DNA of 5,193 nucleotides from DASVDK01 sp036562265 [NCBI: Thermodesulfobacteriota bacterium] (GTDB lineage Bacteria; DASVDK01), in the NCBI GenBank assembly GCA_036562265.1, contig DATCKS010000589.1, forward strand, positions 1 to 5,193. The letters run 5' to 3'. Under the pieces are notes generated by a model, which did no database searches, was not told the DNA's origin, and saw nothing but the letters and a program-made list of their open reading frames with translations. A program made the position numbers and the translations under genes. The first letter of the stretch is position 1, and every line of letters starts with the position of its first letter. Positions 1-5,193 of this stretch are shown here, piece by piece.

Positions 1-462
1 TCAGGCACGGCTCGGGCCCGGCCCCTCGATCCTCGCCCGCACGCAGTCGAAGAAGGCGGCGGTCAGCTTCTGCGTGACGCCGCCCAAAAGGCGAGCGGCG
101 ACGCTCGCGATGGCCCCCGAGACGGAAACGTCCGCGGTCCAGGCGAGATCGGTTCCCCCGGCGGCGTTGTCGGTCAGGACCATGCCGCTCTCGGCGTCCA
201 TGGCGCTGCCGGGCGCGGTGCCGTGGGCCTTCATGCGCGCGCGGTTCGGCGCGTCCAGCTCGAGCCACTCGACGTCGGTCGTGAAGCGCGCCTTGACGCT
301 GCCGAAGCCGATCCCGGCCACGGCGCGGAAGCGCCGGCCCGGCTCGGTCACCTCGAGCGTCTCGAGCCCCGGCACGCACTGGCTCACCCCTTCGGGGTCG
401 GTGAGGAAGCGCCAGACGGTCTCCCGCGGCGCGTTGATGGTCACGGCCCCTTCGAATCGCAT
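1..462 (-). CDS. coxG: CoxG-like SRPBCC-domain protein
   Basis: Complete 153-residue protein of the CoxG (carbon monoxide dehydrogenase subunit G) branch of the SRPBCC/START-like fold. Seen: the family opening MRFEGAVTINAPRETVWRFL (1-20), then TDPEGVSQCVPG (21-32), a GIGFGSVKARF strand (50-60), and GGTDLAWTADVSVSGAIASV (102-121) followed by the C-terminal helix ending LTAAFFDCVRARI. Known: CoxG proteins bind a hydrophobic ligand and link CO dehydrogenase to the membrane and quinone pool; relatives also accompany other molybdenum hydroxylases. The ATG at 460-462 is chosen over an upstream start that would add 19 residues, because GGAGGG (complement of 470-475) lies 7 nt before it and the family motif begins there. 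Unlike the longer classical CoxG, it has no hydrophobic C-terminal segment after the domain. It lies downstream of the tetR gene on the same strand with an 82-bp gap, so the two may be co-transcribed. Family placement is firm; a role specifically in CO oxidation is inferred. Confidence 0.85.
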   Translation of the reverse strand: MRFEGAVTINAPRETVWRFLTDPEGVSQCVPGLETLEVTEPGRRFRAVAGIGFGSVKARFTTDVEWLELDAPNRARMKAHGTAPGSAMDAESGMVLTDNAAGGTDLAWTADVSVSGAIASVAARLLGGVTQKLTAAFFDCVRARIEGPGPSRA

Positions 463-469
463 CCCGGTG

Positions 470-475
470 CCCTCC
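470..475 (-). promoter_or_regulatory. Ribosome binding site of the CoxG-like gene
   Basis: GGAGGG on the minus strand, 7 nt before the ATG at 460-462. It decides in favour of the 153-residue form over an N-terminally longer reading. Confidence 0.7.
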
Positions 476-521
476 AGGTCGTGCGGTCCAGCGTGGCACG
501 GAACGACAGCCACCCGCAACC

Positions 522-544
522 CCCCGCGGGGTCACCCCGCGGGG
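522..544 (-). terminator. GC hairpin between tetR and coxG, terminator-like without U-tract
   Basis: The two palindromic decamers CCCCGCGGGG pair with each other to give a 10-bp all-GC stem with a 3-nt loop, starting at the tetR stop codon. In the direction of tetR transcription no T-run follows, so it is not a classical intrinsic terminator. It could be a weak terminator, an attenuator, or a 3'-end stabiliser setting tetR against coxG message levels. The structure is seen; the function is inferred. Confidence 0.4.
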
Positions 545-547
545 TCA
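522..547. repeat. Tandem 13-bp repeat of CCCCGCGGGGTCA
   Basis: Two exact adjacent copies of CCCCGCGGGGTCA (522-534 and 535-547). The first ten bases of each copy are a perfect palindrome. The TCA of the right copy is the complement of the tetR TGA stop codon. Confidence 0.9.
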
Positions 548-1243
548 GGCCTTTCCATTTTCCGTTCCGTTGTCGCAGTCGGCCCGCTGGCCGGTCCCGG
601 CGGCCGGCCCCCGCGGCAGGGCCTGGCCGCCAAGGCGAGGCGTCGGTGAGGCGAGGGTCGCCACGGCAAGCCCGCCCAAGAGCACGTCGGCCACACCGCC
701 CGCCTGCGCGGCCAGGTCGGCGTGCGCGCCGGAAAGGACCCAGGCCGTGGCGACCTGGTCGAGCGTCCCGTAGACCACGTTGCGGGCGAGACGCGGGTCG
801 ACGTCGGTGCGCAGGACGCCTTTCGCCTGACCGTCGGCGATGATCCGGTCGAGGACGGCGAAGTAGCTGCGCATCACCTCGCTGATCGCCCGTCGCATCT
901 CCGGGTCGACCTGGCGCAACTCGATCTGCGTGACCGTGGCGAAGGCGCGGTCGGCCGCGAGGGTCTCGAGGTGGTCGGCCACGAAGGCGCGAAGCCGCGC
1001 GACCGGGTCGGCGAGGCGCCCCTCGTCGGCCATCCGGCGCGCCACCATCTGGCCGAGGCGCTCGCGGAAGAGGCTCACCAGGAGGTCCTTCTTGTTCCGG
1101 AAGTAGAGGTACACGGTGCCGTTGGCGACGCCCGCCACCTCGGCGATGCGCGCCATCCGGGCCCCGTGGTACCCCTGCTCGGCGAAGACGGCCACCGCCG
1201 CATCGAGAATCGCCCGCTCCTTGTCCCCGGTCCGCCTGCGCAC
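545..1243 (-). CDS. TetR-family regulator, FadR/YsiA type
   Basis: A 232-residue DNA-binding repressor-type protein. The N-terminal TetR helix-turn-helix covers about residues 8-55, with AILDAAVAVFAEQGYHGARM leading into ARIAEVAGVANGTVYLYFRNKKDLL. The ligand-binding half resembles the Bacillus FadR (YsiA) and Thermus-type regulators: SYFAVLDRIIADGQAKGVLR, then a D-x-R-L-A-R stretch and VVYGTLDQVATAWVLSG (157-172). Known members bind long-chain acyl-CoA and repress beta-oxidation genes. The start is GTG (complement of 1241-1243), supported by GGGGAGG at 1249-1255 with 5-nt spacing. The last 35 residues or so (SPTPRLGG onward) are a Pro/Gly-rich tail beyond the usual domain. It is divergent from the acyl-CoA dehydrogenase, its probable target, with a candidate operator between them. 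Family is certain; acyl-CoA as ligand is a good inference from subfamily and neighbour. Confidence 0.92.
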   Translation of the reverse strand: MRRRTGDKERAILDAAVAVFAEQGYHGARMARIAEVAGVANGTVYLYFRNKKDLLVSLFRERLGQMVARRMADEGRLADPVARLRAFVADHLETLAADRAFATVTQIELRQVDPEMRRAISEVMRSYFAVLDRIIADGQAKGVLRTDVDPRLARNVVYGTLDQVATAWVLSGAHADLAAQAGGVADVLLGGLAVATLASPTPRLGGQALPRGPAAGTGQRADCDNGTENGKA

Positions 1244-1248
1244 GGTCG

Positions 1249-1255
1249 CCTCCCC
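1249..1255 (-). promoter_or_regulatory. Ribosome binding site of the tetR gene (supports GTG start)
   Basis: GGGGAGG on the minus strand, 5 nt before the GTG at 1241-1243. No ATG lies nearby in this frame, and the HTH helix begins only a few residues in, so this SD settles the start. Confidence 0.7.
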
Positions 1256-1265
1256 GGTGATTTAA

Positions 1266-1283
1266 TGGACGACGCGTCAGTCA
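1266..1283. promoter_or_regulatory. Candidate FadR-type operator in the divergent region
   Basis: TGGACGACGCGTCAGTCA is an 18-bp imperfect palindrome: 6 of 9 positions match across the axis, with a perfect GACGCGTC core. Its 7+4+7 layout matches the Bacillus FadR consensus as I recall it, TGAATGA-N4-TCATTCA. The right half TCAGTCA matches 6 of 7 and the left half TGGACGA 5 of 7. It is the best TetR-type operator in the 129-bp region between the regulator and the acyl-CoA dehydrogenase. Binding there would occlude the plus-strand promoter and could also act on the minus-strand gene. Confidence 0.5.
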
Positions 1284-1295
1284 GTCTGGTATCCT
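1266..1295 (+). promoter_or_regulatory. Candidate sigma70-type promoter for the acyl-CoA dehydrogenase
   Basis: A -35-like TGGACG (1266-1271, 4 of 6 to TTGACA), an 18-nt spacer, and TATCCT (1290-1295, 4 of 6 to TATAAT) preceded by TGG, giving an extended -10 (TGn-TATCCT, 1287-1295). Transcription would start near 1302, leaving a leader of about 70 nt before the ATG at 1373. This is also the least GC-rich stretch of the intergenic region. The fit is moderate, and promoters of high-GC bacteria often deviate. Confidence 0.4.
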
Positions 1296-1307
1296 GTTCT
1301 ATCAGGA
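1292..1307. repeat. Inverted repeat TCCTG-N6-CAGGA near the predicted start site
   Basis: Perfect 5-bp arms TCCTG (1292-1296) and CAGGA (1303-1307) around TTCTAT. It overlaps the -10 and the predicted transcription start of the plus-strand gene. It could be a second protein-binding site, or chance. Confidence 0.35.
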
Positions 1308-1359
1308 AACGGGCGCGGAAGGAAGCGCCGCGAGGATCGGGCTCCCGCCCCCGCTTCAC

Positions 1360-1365
1360 AGGAGG
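1360..1365 (+). promoter_or_regulatory. Ribosome binding site of the acyl-CoA dehydrogenase
   Basis: AGGAGG with a 7-nt gap to the ATG at 1373. It fixes the start against the open upstream reading frame, which runs back to 722 through the tetR gene. Confidence 0.8.
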
Positions 1366-1372
1366 CGTCCCC

Positions 1373-3283
1373 ATGACCGCCAACCGCATGCACGTGACCA
1401 GCGAGGAGGAATCCCGGCAGGTCGCCGAGCAGGCGCGCCAGAGCGAGTGGGAAGGCCGCGGCTTCCTGCGCGACCTCTTCCTCGGCCGCTTCGACGTGGG
1501 GCTCATCCACCCCTTCCCCGCCTCCGCCCCCGAGCGGCCGGAGTTCCGCGAGTTCTACGATCGGATGGAGGCCTTCCTCAGGACCGTCGACTCGGCCGCG
1601 ATCGACCGGACGGGCGAGTACCCGCCGGAGGTCATCGACGGGCTCAGGCGCCTCGGCGCCTTCGGGATGAAGATTCCCACGGAGTACGGAGGCCTCGGCT
1701 TCTCGGTGCACGAGTACTGCACGGTCATGGAGATGATCGGCAGCTACGACGGCAACATCTCGGCGCTCCTGTCGGCCCACCAGTCGATCGGCGTGCCGAA
1801 GCCGCTCACCCTGTTCGGCACCGAGGCGCAGAAGCGCCAGTACCTCCCACGCTGCGCGCAGGGCGCCATCTCGGCCTTCGCCCTGACCGAGCCGCACGTC
1901 GGTTCGGACCCCGCCAGCCTCTCCACCACCGCGGTGCGCGACGGCGACGACTACGTCCTCAACGGCGAGAAGCTCTGGTGCACGAACGGCACCCTGGCGG
2001 AACTCCTCGTCGTCATGGCGCGCGACCCGGAGACGCGGAAGATCAGCGCCTTCGTCGTCGAGACCGCCTGGCCCGGCGTGACCGTCGAGTACCGCTGCCG
2101 GTTCATGGGGCTCAAGGCGCTCGCCAACGGCATCATCAGCTTCGACAACGTCCGGGTGCCGAGGGCGAACCTGATCGGCGAGGAGGGCAAGGGGCTCAAG
2201 ATCGCCCTGATCACCCTCAACACCGGCCGGCTCACCCTCCCCGCCATCTGCGCGGGCCTGGCCAAGCAGTGCCTGCGGATCACGCGCGGGTGGGCGGCGG
2301 CCCGCTCCCAGTGGGGCGGGCCGATCGCCCGGCACGAGGCGATCGCCCACCGCATCGCCGACATGGCCGCCACCACCTTCGCCATGGACTCGATCTGGAA
2401 GCTCACGAGCCAGCTCGCCGACCGGGGCGGCTACGACATCCGGCTCGAGGCGGCGGCGGCCAAGGAGTGGAACACCGTGCGCGCCTGGGAGCTGATCGAC
2501 CAGACGCTCCAGACGCGCGGCGGCCGCGGGTACGAGACCGAGACCTCGCTCGCCGGCCGTGGCGAGACGCCGATCGGCGTCGAGCGGATGATGCGCGACT
2601 CCCGGATCAACCTGATCTTCGAGGGGTCGAGCGAGATCATGCACCTCTTCATGGCGCGCGAGGCGGTCGACACGCACCTCCAGGTGGCCGGCGCCCTCGT
2701 CGACCCGAAGAAGACGCTCGGCGAGAAGCTCGCCGCCCTGCCGGGGATGGCCCGCTTCTACGCCGGCTGGTACCCGGGGCTCTGGCTGCGGGGCGTTCGG
2801 ACCGGCTCGTCCTACCGCGAGTTCGGACCGCTCGGCGCGCACCTCGCCTTCGTCGAGCGGAGCGCGCGCAAGCTCGCCCGCGAGACGTTCCACGCCATGG
2901 GGGTCTACGGCGCGAGGCTCCAGCGCAAGCAGGCGTTCCTCTTCCGCGTCGTGGACATCGCCATGGAGCTCTTCGCGATGGCGGCCACGGTGAGCCACGC
3001 CCACGCGCTCGCGGGGCGTCCCGAGGGGGAGCGGGCCCGGACGCTCGCCGACCTCTTCTGCCGCAACGCGCGCCGCAAGGTGGCGGCGCTCTTCCGCGCC
3101 CTCTGGCGCAACGACGACGCGCGCAAGACCCGCGTGGCGGCCGACGTGGTGGCCGGTCTCGACCGGTGGCTCGAGGCGGGGGCGTTCGACCTCGGGCTCT
3201 CGCCCGAGGCGTTCGAGGCGAAGCCCTTCCGCCGGGCCGCGCGGACGCCGGCGGAGGCCCGCGCGGGCACCGGCCGGAGCTGA
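1373..3283 (+). CDS. Acyl-CoA dehydrogenase, VLCAD/ACAD9-like with C-terminal extension
   Basis: A 636-residue flavoenzyme that introduces the alpha,beta double bond into acyl-CoA with FAD, the first step of beta-oxidation; electrons pass to ETF. N-terminal helical domain about 45-165 (includes GMKIPTEYGGLGFS), middle beta domain with the FAD/substrate signature ALTEPHVGSD (170-179) and LNGEKLWCTNG (196-206), then the C-terminal helical domain with QTRGGRGYE (380-388). The predicted catalytic base is E417 in NLIFEGSSEIMHL, the position used by MCAD and VLCAD. About 200 residues follow the core (440-636), as in the larger VLCAD/ACAD9 class; canonical bacterial enzymes are about 380-400 residues. 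The start is fixed by AGGAGG 7 nt upstream and by the family N-terminus. No signal peptide is seen. The extension may mediate membrane or dimer contacts, as in VLCAD. Long-chain substrates are inferred from architecture only. Probably repressed by the divergent FadR-type protein. Confidence 0.93.
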   Translation: MTANRMHVTSEEESRQVAEQARQSEWEGRGFLRDLFLGRFDVGLIHPFPASAPERPEFREFYDRMEAFLRTVDSAAIDRTGEYPPEVIDGLRRLGAFGMKIPTEYGGLGFSVHEYCTVMEMIGSYDGNISALLSAHQSIGVPKPLTLFGTEAQKRQYLPRCAQGAISAFALTEPHVGSDPASLSTTAVRDGDDYVLNGEKLWCTNGTLAELLVVMARDPETRKISAFVVETAWPGVTVEYRCRFMGLKALANGIISFDNVRVPRANLIGEEGKGLKIALITLNTGRLTLPAICAGLAKQCLRITRGWAAARSQWGGPIARHEAIAHRIADMAATTFAMDSIWKLTSQLADRGGYDIRLEAAAAKEWNTVRAWELIDQTLQTRGGRGYETETSLAGRGETPIGVERMMRDSRINLIFEGSSEIMHLFMAREAVDTHLQVAGALVDPKKTLGEKLAALPGMARFYAGWYPGLWLRGVRTGSSYREFGPLGAHLAFVERSARKLARETFHAMGVYGARLQRKQAFLFRVVDIAMELFAMAATVSHAHALAGRPEGERARTLADLFCRNARRKVAALFRALWRNDDARKTRVAADVVAGLDRWLEAGAFDLGLSPEAFEAKPFRRAARTPAEARAGTGRS

Positions 3284-3286
3284 CGG

Positions 3287-3325
3287 CGCCCGACCGGGGC
3301 CGGCTTGACGGCCCCGGAGCGGGCG
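3287..3325 (+). terminator. Strong hairpin after the acyl-CoA dehydrogenase, no U-tract
   Basis: Inner stem CCGGGGCCG (3294-3302) pairs perfectly with CGGCCCCGG (3309-3317) around GCTTGA. Across a 1x2 internal loop, CGCCCG (3287-3292) pairs with CGGGCG (3320-3325), giving 15 bp in all. It begins 4 nt past the TGA stop and fills most of the 59-bp gap before coxD. No T-run follows, so Rho-independent release is doubtful. It may instead protect the upstream message or reduce read-through into coxD. Confidence 0.5.
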
Positions 3326-3335
3326 ACCAGACTTG

Positions 3336-3342
3336 AAGGAGG
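3336..3342 (+). promoter_or_regulatory. SD-like AAGGAGG directly abutting the coxD ATG
   Basis: AAGGAGG is a full anti-SD complement but touches the ATG at 3343 with no spacer, where 5-9 nt is normal. An in-frame TGA at 3334-3336 prevents an upstream start. The next in-frame ATG, at 3376, is 33 nt beyond the SD, which is too far. Confidence 0.5.
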
Positions 3343-4245
3343 ATGCGCCCCGAGATCCGCAAGATCCGCGACGCCATGGAGGCGGCGCACTACGTCACGG
3401 ACGCGCCGGTGGCGACGGCCGTCCACCTCGCCGTCACGCTCGGCCGGCCGCTCCTCATCGAGGGGCACGCCGGCGTCGGCAAGACGGAGGTCGCCAAGGT
3501 CCTCGCGGCGGTTCAGCAGACCGACCTCATCCGCCTGCAGTGCTACGAGGGCCTCGACGCCGCGCAGGCGCTCTACGAGTGGAACTACCCGAAGCAGCTC
3601 CTGCGCATCAAGCTCGAGGAGGGTGACGGCCGCCCGATCGAGGCGCGCGAGGCCGCGATCTTCAGCGAGCCCTTCCTGCTCAAGCGCCCGCTCCTCAAGG
3701 CCATCGCGCACGCAGGCCCGCCCCCGGTGCTGCTCATCGACGAGATCGACCGGGCCGACGAGGCGTTCGAGGCGTTCCTGCTCGAGATCCTGTCCGACTT
3801 CCAGGTGACGATCCCGGAGGTGGGGACGATCCGCGCGGAGCGGCCGCCGCACGTGATCCTCACCTCGAACCGCACGCGGGAGCTGACCGACGCCCTGAGG
3901 CGCCGCTGTCTCTACCTCTGGATCGACTTCCCGGACCTCGAGAAGGAGGTCCGCATCATCCGCGCGCGGCTCCCTGGGGTGAACGAGCGGCTCGCGGTCG
4001 AGATCGGCCGCGTCATGCAGCGGCTCAGGCGCGAGCGGCTCGCCAAGCTGCCGGGCGTGGCCGAGACGCTCGACTGGGCCGCGGCGCTCGCCGCGCTCCA
4101 CGCCGACCACCTCGACGCCGAGCTCGTGGCCGAGACGCTCGGCTGCATCCTCAAGGACGCGGACGACGTGCGCAAGGTCGAGCGGCTCCTCGCGCAGGGC
4201 GGCGTCGCGGCGCTCGTCGGGACCGACGGCGATGGACACCCCTAG
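3343..4245 (+). CDS. coxD: MoxR-type AAA+ ATPase, CoxD-like
   Basis: A 300-residue AAA+ ATPase. Walker A GHAGVGKT (41-48), Walker B VLLIDEID (129-136), sensor 1 LTSN (173-176), an arginine-finger region DALRRRCLY (183-191), and the CoxD-typical LPGVAETLDW (236-245) in the lid. RLQCYEGLDA (64-73) and YEWNYPKQLL (78-87) are hallmarks of this MoxR branch. Known: CoxD of Oligotropha (Afipia) carboxidovorans acts as an ATP-dependent chaperone in assembling the Cu-S-Mo active site of CO dehydrogenase, and it works with VWA partners. The coxE gene starts inside this one (14-nt overlap), as expected for such an ATPase/VWA pair. The start at 3343 is the only ATG before the conserved N-terminal helix, but its SD has zero spacing, so initiation at 3376 is a minor alternative. 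CoxD function is inferred by family; it may serve another molybdenum hydroxylase. Confidence 0.92.
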   Translation: MRPEIRKIRDAMEAAHYVTDAPVATAVHLAVTLGRPLLIEGHAGVGKTEVAKVLAAVQQTDLIRLQCYEGLDAAQALYEWNYPKQLLRIKLEEGDGRPIEAREAAIFSEPFLLKRPLLKAIAHAGPPPVLLIDEIDRADEAFEAFLLEILSDFQVTIPEVGTIRAERPPHVILTSNRTRELTDALRRRCLYLWIDFPDLEKEVRIIRARLPGVNERLAVEIGRVMQRLRRERLAKLPGVAETLDWAAALAALHADHLDAELVAETLGCILKDADDVRKVERLLAQGGVAALVGTDGDGHP

Positions 4246-5193
4246 GCCGCGCAGCCTCGACGCCGCAGTGGTCGCGTTCGCGGCCCGTCTGCGCGCGGAG
4301 GGGCTCGAGCTGCCGGCGGGCCACGCGCTCGTGGCGCTCCGGGCGCTCGAGGCGGTCGACGTCGCCGACCGCGAGGAGACCCGCCTCGCCCTGCGGGCGG
4401 TCTTCCCGTCGCGGCCCGAGGAGCTGCCGCTCTTCGACCGGGCCTTCGAGCGCTTCTGGGCGGCCAGGCCGGCACGCATGCCGGCGGTCAACGAGGTGCC
4501 GCTGCCGCCCGACCGGCCGGCCCCGCCGGTCGTGCGGACCGACGCGGCGCGAGCCGACCCGCGTGTCCTCGCGGGGCTCGCCCCGCTCGCCGAGACGCTC
4601 AGGGAGTGGGCCGAGGGGGAGGCGAGCGAGGACGACGACGCCCGACTCGACACGGCGGCCCTTTCCGACATCGAGGTCGTCGCCGAGAAGGACTTCTCCA
4701 CGTTCACCGCCGACGAGCTGCCGGCCATTGGCCGCCTCACCCGCCGGCTCGCCCGCCGCCTGGCGGGGCGGCTCGGCCGGCGGCGGGTCGCCGGCCGCCG
4801 CGGGGCGGTCGACCTGCGCCGGACCCTGCGGCGCAACCTCGGCAAGGGCGAACTCATCGAGCTGGCCTACCGCCGCCGGGCGCCGCGGCCGCCGCGCCTC
4901 GTCGCGCTCTGCGACGTGTCGGGGTCGATGGACCTCTACAGCCGGTTCCTGGTGCAGTTCCTCCACGCGCTGGCCGGCGCCTTCGCCGGGCTCGAGGTGT
5001 TCACCTTCTCGACGCGCCTGACGCGGGTCACCCCCCACCTCAAGGGGCGGACCTTCGCCCAGTCGCTGGCGGCGCTCGCGACGGTCACCGACTGGTCGGG
5101 CGGCACCCGCATCGGCGAGTGCGTCGACCGGTTCGTGCGGGAATGGGGTGCGCGCCACCTCGGCCGCCGCACGATCGTGATCATCCTGAGCGA
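4232..5193 (+). CDS. coxE: CoxE-like VWA-domain protein (3' end outside window)
   Basis: The reading frame is open from ATG 4232 to the window edge: 320 full codons plus two bases. The N-terminal half is a helical region of the CoxE/DUF58-like VWA type (1-120), then an acidic patch WAEGEASEDDD (126-136) and an Arg-rich helix with 15 Arg in residues 168-201. A VWA domain follows with MIDAS motif DVSGSMD (228-234; Asp228, Ser230, Ser232) and the MIDAS Thr292 in GGTRIG. The window ends at ILS plus GA, consistent with the usual S-D-G third MIDAS loop. Known: CoxE pairs with CoxD in maturing the CO dehydrogenase active site. There is no strong SD and it overlaps coxD by 14 nt, so translational coupling is likely. 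The missing part should be short, since relatives are about 380-410 residues. Metal binding and the CoxD partnership are inferred. Confidence 0.9.
   Translation, partial: MDTPRPRSLDAAVVAFAARLRAEGLELPAGHALVALRALEAVDVADREETRLALRAVFPSRPEELPLFDRAFERFWAARPARMPAVNEVPLPPDRPAPPVVRTDAARADPRVLAGLAPLAETLREWAEGEASEDDDARLDTAALSDIEVVAEKDFSTFTADELPAIGRLTRRLARRLAGRLGRRRVAGRRGAVDLRRTLRRNLGKGELIELAYRRRAPRPPRLVALCDVSGSMDLYSRFLVQFLHALAGAFAGLEVFTFSTRLTRVTPHLKGRTFAQSLAALATVTDWSGGTRIGECVDRFVREWGARHLGRRTIVIILS

Noticed and set aside
1260-1265. TTAAAT (minus strand) as the -10 of the tetR promoter
   Set aside because: A start from it would fall inside or next to the SD at 1249-1255, and no good -35 lies at the right distance. 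The tetR promoter remains unassigned.
1312-1329. GGCGC-N8-GCGCC stem in the acyl-CoA dehydrogenase leader as a riboswitch
   Set aside because: Only a 5-bp stem in a leader of about 70 nt, with no conserved riboswitch core.
722-1372. 217-codon N-terminal extension of the acyl-CoA dehydrogenase frame
   Set aside because: It runs antisense through tetR with no family similarity. The strong SD and natural N-terminus at 1373 give the real start.
1277-3004. 575-codon open frame on the minus strand opposite the acyl-CoA dehydrogenase
   Set aside because: Shadow frame of a GC-rich gene: biased composition (Arg, Gly, Glu, Val, His), no recognisable domain, and the plus-strand gene is certain.
1447-3336. 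629-codon plus-strand frame overlapping the acyl-CoA dehydrogenase
   Set aside because: Arg/Pro-rich off-frame translation within a gene whose correct frame has all family motifs.
4468-4485. Hairpin GCCGGCA-CGCA-TGCCGGC inside coxE
   Set aside because: A perfect 7-bp stem, but within coding sequence; such GC inverted repeats are expected by chance at this composition.
4774-4797. 9-bp inverted repeat with a 6-nt loop inside coxE
   Set aside because: It falls in Arg/Gly codons (CGG, GGC, CGC), which generate such repeats; no regulatory position.
2905-4857. 650-codon minus-strand open frame across coxD and coxE
   Set aside because: Arg/Ser/Ala-rich low-complexity translation opposite two well-supported genes; typical of high-GC DNA.

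Overview
The window is uniformly high-GC bacterial DNA (around 70% by eye, GC-biased third positions, no AT-rich islands). It carries five protein genes, tightly packed and mostly with strong Shine-Dalgarno (SD) sites. The lineage cannot be fixed from 5 kb. A soil or subsurface high-GC bacterium (Rokubacteria/Methylomirabilota, a deltaproteobacterial group or an actinobacterium) would fit, but this is a weak inference. No RNA genes, insertion sequences, CRISPR arrays or phage genes were seen.

Layout. Minus strand, read leftward from the divergent centre: a TetR-family regulator of the FadR/YsiA type (545-1243), then a short SRPBCC-domain protein of the CoxG family (1-462). Plus strand, read rightward: a 636-residue acyl-CoA dehydrogenase of the VLCAD/ACAD9-like architecture (1373-3283), then a MoxR-type AAA+ ATPase of the CoxD type (3343-4245). 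Last is the first two thirds or more of a CoxE-type VWA protein (4232 to the window edge), which overlaps coxD by 14 nt.

How the parts fit. The regulator and the acyl-CoA dehydrogenase share a 129-bp divergent control region. It holds an 18-bp imperfect palindrome resembling the published Bacillus FadR operator in spacing and half-site sequence, lying over the -35 and spacer of a plausible extended -10 promoter. The simplest reading is an acyl-CoA-responsive repressor controlling a fatty-acid (or other acyl) beta-oxidation step. The CoxD/CoxE pair and the CoxG protein belong to the accessory set of the carbon monoxide dehydrogenase/molybdenum hydroxylase family: CoxD and CoxE for active-site maturation, CoxG for membrane or quinone contact. 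The acyl-CoA dehydrogenase/regulator pair separates CoxG from CoxDE. The catalytic subunits are not in the window, so CO oxidation itself is not shown.

Two strong GC hairpins without U-tracts sit in the intergenic gaps, one over the tetR stop codon and one just after the acyl-CoA dehydrogenase. They mark likely transcript boundaries or stabilising or attenuating structures. I see no clearly new system. The most interesting items are the operator/promoter architecture, the odd coxD start, and the interleaving of beta-oxidation and cox accessory genes.
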